NCBI GenBank assembly: GCA_017408185.1
Contig: JAFQVE010000511.1
Location: 1-7,528 of the forward strand
Source of the DNA: Oscillospiraceae bacterium
Lineage (GTDB): Bacteria; Bacillota_A; Clostridia; Oscillospirales; JAAYXM01
Length of the DNA: 7,528 nucleotides
Direction: 5' to 3'
A model generated the notes under the pieces. That model saw only the letters and a list, made by a program, of their open reading frames with translations, was not told where the DNA came from and made no database searches. The translations under genes were made by a program, and so were the position numbers. This document shows positions 1-5,700 of this stretch, one piece after another (position 1 is the stretch's first letter; each line of letters begins with the position of its first letter).

Positions 1-979
1 CGTACTTAACCGTTACGCCCGGCTGAGTTACGTTTACGGTTGTTGTAATGGCATTCACAACGCCGTTTGCAGTTGCCGTAATTGTAGCTTTACCCTGTTT
101 CTTTGCAGTTACGACGCCTGTTGTTGCATCAACATCTACGATATCCGTATCGGTTGTTGAATATGTCCAACCTGTGAGAGCTTCACGGGTGATGCTGTTA
201 TTGCCTGATGCAGTTATCTGAGCTCTCTCACCCGGCTGCAATGTTGCCTGTGAAGAAATCTTGCCGTTCATGATTATGGCATCAGCACCGGTACCTGAAA
301 TAAGCTCAAATCCACCTATCGTTGAACGATAGTCATTTGCGTGTGTTCTAAATACAATAACATACTTTCCCGGAACGGTTACGTTAAGCACAGCTTCCTC
401 GTCCGTCAAAGTATATCCGTCAGCTGCAGTCTTTTTAACCATTCCCTCTTCTAAAACTGTATAATTCTTGTTTCCTGATTGGCAAGTATACGAACCAAAA
501 TACATTTCATCAGTAATCTTAAATGTATCAACGTATGCCCCCTGAGATGCATATACATTCATTAAACCTACAGTATCATCTATTCCGTATTTCACTTTCA
601 TTTTATAGCTTCCGGCAACCGGAATGTCTACTTCGAAAGTAACTCCCGTATTCTGTCTTAATCCGATGCTGCAGTTTCCTGTCGGATTTGTCCCATAATA
701 CCAAAGAAAATTTTTGGTCGGACGGCTGTATGAAGAATTTTTCCATGCATAGAAACCATCAGTCGCTTCATACGTAATAGTAGGAAGATCATATCCGGTT
801 ATTGAAGCATCATTTTGCATCAAGCCACTTTGTTGATAGTTCAGACCGAGTTTCTCCATATCTCCGGATAAATTATAGACAATCCTTACATTATTAACCG
901 TCTCCCCCGCTGCGGAGACTGCCGGGATGAATGATGCAATCATCGTGATTGCAAGAATGATAGATAACAGTTTTCTCAT
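1..979 (-). CDS. Secreted surface protein with beta-rich module and Big2-like Ig domain (3' end outside window)
   Basis: The frame is open from the ATG at 977-979 to the left edge (326 complete codons), so only the N-terminal part is visible. It starts with a classic signal peptide: MRK, a hydrophobic run LLSIILAITMIASFI, then PAVSA with likely cleavage after Ala23. Residues 30-230 form a beta-rich module with no catalytic motif that I recognise. Residues about 233-318 look like a bacterial Ig-like (Big2) domain, ending in the typical pattern TGVVTAKKQGKATITATANG. The start is supported by GGAGGAG five bases upstream. Residues 113-145 and 197-230 align with the N-terminus of the lyase encoded at 2192-7528, so this is probably another large exported protein of the same polysaccharide system. 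It is divergent from the AraC regulator. Its enzymatic or binding function lies beyond the window and cannot be stated; an SLH anchor at its C-terminus is possible but unseen. Confidence 0.9.
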   Translation of the reverse strand, partial: MRKLLSIILAITMIASFIPAVSAAGETVNNVRIVYNLSGDMEKLGLNYQQSGLMQNDASITGYDLPTITYEATDGFYAWKNSSYSRPTKNFLWYYGTNPTGNCSIGLRQNTGVTFEVDIPVAGSYKMKVKYGIDDTVGLMNVYASQGAYVDTFKITDEMYFGSYTCQSGNKNYTVLEEGMVKKTAADGYTLTDEEAVLNVTVPGKYVIVFRTHANDYRSTIGGFELISGTGADAIIMNGKISSQATLQPGERAQITASGNNSITREALTGWTYSTTDTDIVDVDATTGVVTAKKQGKATITATANGVVNAITTTVNVTQPGVTVKY

Positions 980-984
980 TTTCT

Positions 985-991
985 CTCCTCC
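985..991 (-). promoter_or_regulatory. Ribosome binding site of the left-hand secreted protein
   Basis: On the minus strand GGAGGAG lies five bases before the ATG at 977-979. It is a near-perfect anti-16S match and fixes the start ahead of the signal peptide. No consensus promoter is evident further upstream: the best -10 candidates, AATAAT at 1001-1006 or TATGAA at 1005-1010, have no good -35 partner. Confidence 0.85.
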
Positions 992-1101
992 TGAAATTTA
1001 ATTATTCATAAGAGCTTTTGATGTAATACAAACACAGCATACGTTACGTTTATATTTTTATCTATTCCAACATTTTGCTTCTTTATGTCGTTGCGTCTTG
1101 G

Positions 1102-1130
1102 TTGACAAAACGGGACTTTGCGATTATTAT
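1102..1130 (+). promoter_or_regulatory. Sigma-A-type promoter of the AraC-family gene
   Basis: TTGACA at 1102-1107 (perfect -35) is followed by a 17-base spacer and TATTAT at 1125-1130 (five of six matches to the -10 consensus). Transcription would start near 1137, about 10 bases before the GGAGG ribosome binding site, giving a leader of roughly 20-28 bases. This placement excludes the upstream in-frame TTG at 1075 as the translation start for this transcript. The strong core promoter suggests steady expression of the regulator. Confidence 0.8.
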
Positions 1131-1147
1131 AATAAATAATCACTTTG

Positions 1148-1155
1148 AAAGGAGG
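1148..1155 (+). promoter_or_regulatory. Ribosome binding site deciding the AraC gene start
   Basis: AAAGGAGG abuts the ATG at 1156 with no spacer, which is too close for normal initiation. It sits nine bases before the in-frame TTG at 1165, a workable distance. The TTG at 1165 is therefore preferred. No comparable site precedes the TTG at 1075. Confidence 0.75.
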
Positions 1156-1164
1156 ATGTCTGCC

Positions 1165-2100
1165 TTGGCACATATAACCTTTGCATTTGAGAAAATTACT
1201 CTTCGGTCATTCCCGGTATGCGTATATTCCTTAGAATATCAACCTATGCATATCGCACGCCCTCACTTTCACGATAATGCGCAGATATGGTTCTGCACAA
1301 GCGGAAAATATTTGCACACGATTGAAGGCCGAGATTATCGATGCCATCGCGGCTCTGTTTGTATCATTCCTCCCGGAACTTTGCATGCGTTTAGTGTCGA
1401 CCAAGCTTCTTCGGCAAATATTTTTTGCATTGACTTGCGTTATGATTATCTTAATCTGAATAATGTAAAAGACAATCTCGCGACACTCGCAAATTCAGTT
1501 TTACACATATATTCATCAGAGCTTAGCACTTCTCCGAACACATACATCGAACTTTGTGAAGATTCAACGGTTCTTGCCGAAAAGCTTCTTTCCTCCGTCG
1601 AAACACTTAACAAACGGTACTGTGCAGAAAATCTTGATGCTCATTATCCGCTTATTGAGAAATTCTTCTCTCTTCCGGAATTTTGCCGACCTGATGATGC
1701 AAACACAGCGTTTAATATATTTACAACAAAAATATATCCCATTTCGCGTGCTCTTGCATATATAAATGAAAACTTTTCTGAATCAATCACCATCTCAGAC
1801 CTTATGCATATTTCTGCATTATGCCAGACAAATTTCACGACATATTTCAGACGGTACACAAATATGTCCTTTGCCAAGTATCTTCAGAATTTAAGAGTTT
1901 CACGCGCTCGCCGTTTGCTTGGTGTTTCGGATTACCCGATATCGTATATATCCGATATCTGCGGTTTCGCAAATCCTGCGCATATGATAAGCTGTTTTAA
2001 AAAATGCGAAAGCAGAGTTCCAAAAGAAATTCGTCATATTATGAAAGACTTTTTCGACAGAGATCCAATAAAAAAGCAAAATGAAAAAAAGGGATTATAA
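1165..2100 (+). CDS. AraC-family transcriptional regulator with N-terminal cupin sensor domain
   Basis: A 311-residue DNA-binding regulator, normal in length for the cupin-plus-AraC group. Residues about 30-80 form a cupin-like sugar-sensing domain, with PHFHDNAQIWF near residue 33 and GSVCIIPPGTLHAF near residues 63-76. Residues about 192-294 form the C-terminal AraC DNA-binding domain with two helix-turn-helix units: the first around ITISDLMHISALCQTNFTTYF (209-229), the second around YISDICGFANPAHMISCFKK (261-280). The GF-x5-(F/I)-x-x-x-FKK pattern of the second unit is a family hallmark. The start is taken as TTG 1165 on ribosome-site spacing; ATG 1156 is the alternative, and an in-frame TTG at 1075 lies upstream of the promoter. 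The gene is divergent from one secreted protein gene and convergent with a polysaccharide lyase gene, so it probably controls one or both in response to a carbohydrate. The ligand and the operator sites are inference. It ends just before a strong terminator. Confidence 0.9.
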   Translation: MAHITFAFEKITLRSFPVCVYSLEYQPMHIARPHFHDNAQIWFCTSGKYLHTIEGRDYRCHRGSVCIIPPGTLHAFSVDQASSANIFCIDLRYDYLNLNNVKDNLATLANSVLHIYSSELSTSPNTYIELCEDSTVLAEKLLSSVETLNKRYCAENLDAHYPLIEKFFSLPEFCRPDDANTAFNIFTTKIYPISRALAYINENFSESITISDLMHISALCQTNFTTYFRRYTNMSFAKYLQNLRVSRARRLLGVSDYPISYISDICGFANPAHMISCFKKCESRVPKEIRHIMKDFFDRDPIKKQNEKKGL

Positions 2101-2114
2101 TACGATGCCGTTTT

Positions 2115-2144
2115 CGTCTCCCCTACATGGGGAGACGTTTTTTT
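2115..2144 (+). terminator. Intrinsic terminator of the AraC gene
   Basis: A perfect 9-bp stem (CGTCTCCCC at 2115-2123 with GGGGAGACG at 2129-2137), a 5-base loop TACAT, and seven T residues at 2138-2144. It begins 15 bases after the AraC stop codon. On the minus strand the same stem is followed by GAAAACGG rather than a T run, so it should act only on plus-strand transcription. Confidence 0.92.
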
Positions 2145-2159
2145 ATTCCGGCTCGTCCC

Positions 2160-2178
2160 GGCGAAGCAACGCTCCGCC
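2160..2178. repeat. GC-rich inverted repeat between the convergent genes
   Basis: GGCGAAG at 2160-2166 and CTCCGCC at 2172-2178 flank a 5-base loop. In minus-strand RNA this gives a 7-bp stem with one G-U pair; in plus-strand RNA one pair is mismatched. It lies 14 bases past the stop codon of the lyase gene but has no T run downstream on that strand, so it is at best a structured 3' end and not a convincing intrinsic terminator. Confidence 0.45.
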
Positions 2179-2191
2179 TAGTTTATTTGTT

Positions 2192-2730
2192 TTACGCTTT
2201 TGTATAATCAAGTATTCTCTTGATGAGAACCGCTACCTCTGCGCGTGTTGTGTAATCGGTTGGAGCTATTTTGCCGTTCTTTCCATTTACAAAACCTGCG
2301 CCGATAAGCGATGACACCGCTTCTTTTGCATATTCGGAAACGTCAGCAAAATCAGCATATTCTACGTCACCTGTCTTAAGCTCTACTTTGAGGCTACCCA
2401 GCGCACGGTATACAATCGTCATCATATCCTGACGTGTAATTGTATTTCTCGGAGCATACTTGTTATCACCGATACCGTTTACTATTCCTGTGTTACGTGC
2501 TATTGCAAGCTCCTTTGCAAAGTAGTCGGAATCCGCTACGTCTGCAAAGTTCTCGGTATTATCCGATTCAAGCTCAAATGCACGTACAAGGAGGAGCGCA
2601 AAGTCTGCTCTTGTGATATTGCTTGCCGGTGAGAACGTATTCTCGCTTGTTCCCTTGATGATTCCTGCATCTGCAAGAGCGTTGATGGAATCAGCTGCCC
2701 AAGCGTGAGCGCCAAGGTCAACGAAACGAA
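2192..2730 (-). other. Region coding three SLH cell-wall anchoring repeats
   Basis: The last 179 residues of the lyase form three SLH units, each with a conserved F-x-D-(L/V) entry or its equivalent and a TR(A/Q)(D/E) motif: ITRAD at residues 1638-1642, ITRQD at 1697-1701 and TTRAE at 1760-1764. SLH triplets bind pyruvylated secondary cell-wall polymers in Gram-positive bacteria. The motif is intact in all three repeats, so the anchor looks functional. This is the strongest single clue to a Firmicutes host. Confidence 0.9.
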
Positions 2731-5700
2731 CGTTTTCTGTTTTGCTGTCCCCCTTTGACGGACCGCCCGGGAGGTCGGTCCCTACATCCGTCTTACCGTC
2801 TGACGGGGTTGACGGAGCCGGAGCATCACCATCTGAAGGTTTGGATGGTGTTTCGGGTGTGGTTGGCTTTGTTGTGCCTCCGGTTGTTGAACCGTAAACC
2901 GTTACGTTGAAGTGAATCGTGCTTTCACGTCCGTCTGAATCTTTTGCAGTTACCGATATATGGTTTTCGCCAACCTGCGACGATGAGGGATTCCATGTAA
3001 TCTCACCGCTCTCCTGATTGATTGTCATACCTCTCGGGAACGTGCCTTCGAAGTAGGTTATTGTCTTTCCTTCAAGCGGACTTTCGGCATGAATCGTTAT
3101 ACTGACAGCACCACCTGCGTTTGTCGTTATGTTGCGAACCGGATTAAATACAGGGGATGCATCATCACTCTCCGATACCGGTATTCTGAACCTGTCACCG
3201 ACTCCTATATTGTAGATATAACCGAGGTCCGGGTTGTATGCATCCACATAGGAGCGGATGTTTGTAACATTGCCGGTATTGAGCCTGATTGTTTCATTGG
3301 AAAGTTTCTCTGCGCTCAATATCTTATATGCGGCATTTTCTTTACCGTCGTTCTTGACAAACATCCACTTACCTGCAAGGTCGGAAAGAAGCGCATCCGT
3401 TATTTCCTCGTCTGTGATGGAAACGTCGATATAGTTGTCAAAGTCGCCGAAGTTCATCTCACCGTCAAAGTCGGTTACGACACCTTCATATGCCGCACGC
3501 TCGGTACGAAGCTCACCTATGTAAGCACCGTCGTTTACATACTTGTAAATGACCTCGCCTGCTTTGTTGAGCGAATAGATGCCGATGAACCCTTGGAACT
3601 CAAACGTATTATCAACGCGGAGTGTCTTTGTGTTATCTGCAGAGTAGACAATATAGTCAACACGTTCGCCGTCTGTGTGAGTTACTTTGACAGCACGTAC
3701 TGTCGGGTCGCTTGCATCAATACCTTCAACAGATGCAGCTTCGATTGTCTCGATATAGCGATTATCCTTGTATGGCTCAAAGACGGTTGTGTAGAGACTG
3801 TCGAGCATTTCGTCATTCTTCTTCGAGTTATGCACAAGTACATAATCGAAGGTTTCAGGGAATGCCTTGTTTTCTTCCTTTCTCGGAACCAATCCTGCAA
3901 CTATCGCAACTTCGCTCGGTGCAAAACTGTTAAGCTGGGTCATTCTGAGGCGGATATCGCCAGTATTCCTTACCGCTTTGCGGTAGTCCTCAACATCAAA
4001 CTCTATCGCAAAGTTCTGTTCAGGGGTCTTGTCGCGGCGAATCTTTGTAAGCCATGTGTATCCACGTGGGAAGTAGGTATTATACGACCAAGCATCTACC
4101 GTATACGGGTCAGCTCCCATTTCATTGAAGATATACGGATTTCCGTTTTCATCTTCCCACTTTTTGCTTACCTGATACGGAACGTTTACACCCTCAACGA
4201 TGTTTCCGTCCTTGTCAGGACCATATGCGTATGTTCCTATCCAGTTACCTTCCTCATCCTTCTGCTCGGTAAGCTCAATTCCGTCTACCGGTATTGCGTG
4301 CTCTGCCTGAGAATGGAAACTATATGTGTGCTTATCTCCGCCGGTTACTCGGAAGAAGTCAACAGTATACGAAATATCGTCGTCAACTTTTATCATAACG
4401 AGAGTTCTGCGATAGTTTTCAACCTCCTCGTATGAGCACTTACCGTCAACGTCCATAAGCTTTACCTGACCATTATCGTCAAAGTGAAGCGGAACGCCGT
4501 TTGCCTCTGTGTCTTTAATGGAATCTTTCTCGTTAACCGTAACAGTGTTATGAGCAATCGTGGGATTATGCCACTGTGCACGGTTAGGATCTTTACCGGT
4601 ACGCTCGGGGTATCCGTTATCAGGAGCGATGTTAAGTCCAAACGCTTCAAGACCGATTACCATATTATCGTTATGGCTGTGGCTCGATGCCGCACCGAAG
4701 TACATCCATACATCTCGCTGGTTATTTACCGCCGTTGCATCGGATACCGAACGCCAATCTCCGCCGTCACGAAGAATTGCAAAACCATAACCCGCAATCA
4801 TTTCACTTATTTGATCAGGTGTGGTATCAATGTATTCCATAAGCTCATCCTGAACACTTTCAGGATCTTTGACAAAGATTCCGTACTTCAGGTTCTTAAG
4901 CGTGTATCCCTCACGAACGTAGATATACTGTGCAATGATTCTCGCTATATCTTCTGTTTTCGGATTATCCTTAAGCGACTTGAATGCATTCAGATAGTTT
5001 TCTGTTGAACCATTGAATGTAAGTCTTGCAACACCACTTGAATCACCGACCTGTGCAAGCTGCGTACTTGCGAGAACCTTTGAAGCGTAAGGTGTAAACA
5101 TTTTCGGGAATTTCGGGTATTCAAGAAGATTCATTTGAACTTCCCCATTGTAATCCTTAAGTGCATCAGCGATACCCCAAAGGTTGTTGTACCAGATTAC
5201 GTTATAGTTATCGGCACTTTCGTTGCCCATACCGTCACGGTCAACGTCATTTATGAGCTGTGCAAGAACATTACCACCCGTAACCTGCGCTGCGTTCTGA
5301 TTTCCGGGTGCGTATACCCACTTTATCATCTCGGTTGTTTCCGGTTCTTCGTTGAGCACAACAGCGCAAGTCGCAATAAGCCCCTGAGTTACGCCGAAGT
5401 TTGAATTGAGTCTTCCGTTCTGTGCACCATCGAAAATCTCAAGATAGAAACCTTTCCAGTTATCCCAGATTTTCTCAGGACTTGTCTTGTCATTTTCAAG
5501 ACCAAGCTCAACTGCTTTCTTTGAAAGGAAGCTTACGACCTGGGGATCGCTGATTGCCGGATAGAGCGCATCAGTAGCTTTTACCACCGGGCCGAAGTTC
5601 ATTGCATCGGAAAGACCGTTTTTGATAAATCCGTTTGCCGTAATACTAAGCTTATCTCCGTCCTTCTTCTGCTGAATCTGCGTGTCGTATTCGTGGATGA

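Noticed and set aside
1075..1077. TTG as the start of the AraC gene
   Set aside because: It lies upstream of a near-consensus promoter, has no ribosome binding site, and adds residues unlike the usual cupin-AraC N-terminus.
1644..1877. Minus-strand 77-codon frame inside the AraC gene
   Set aside because: It is antisense to a well-supported coding region, with no ribosome site or domain.
2115..2137. Bidirectional terminator serving both convergent genes
   Set aside because: Only the plus strand has a T run after the stem; the minus strand continues GAAAACGG.
2081..2314. Small plus-strand open frame overlapping the AraC 3' end and the lyase 3' end
   Set aside because: It runs through the terminator hairpin and antisense to the third SLH repeat, with no ribosome site and no recognisable product.
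3089..4435. Long plus-strand open frame of 448 codons
   Set aside because: It lies wholly antisense to the heparinase II/III beta-sandwich coding region. Its Cys/Val/Ile-rich product has no recognisable domain, and the frame follows from the codon bias of the real gene. The same holds for the shorter plus-strand frames at 4484-5008, 5135-5404 and 6470-6883.
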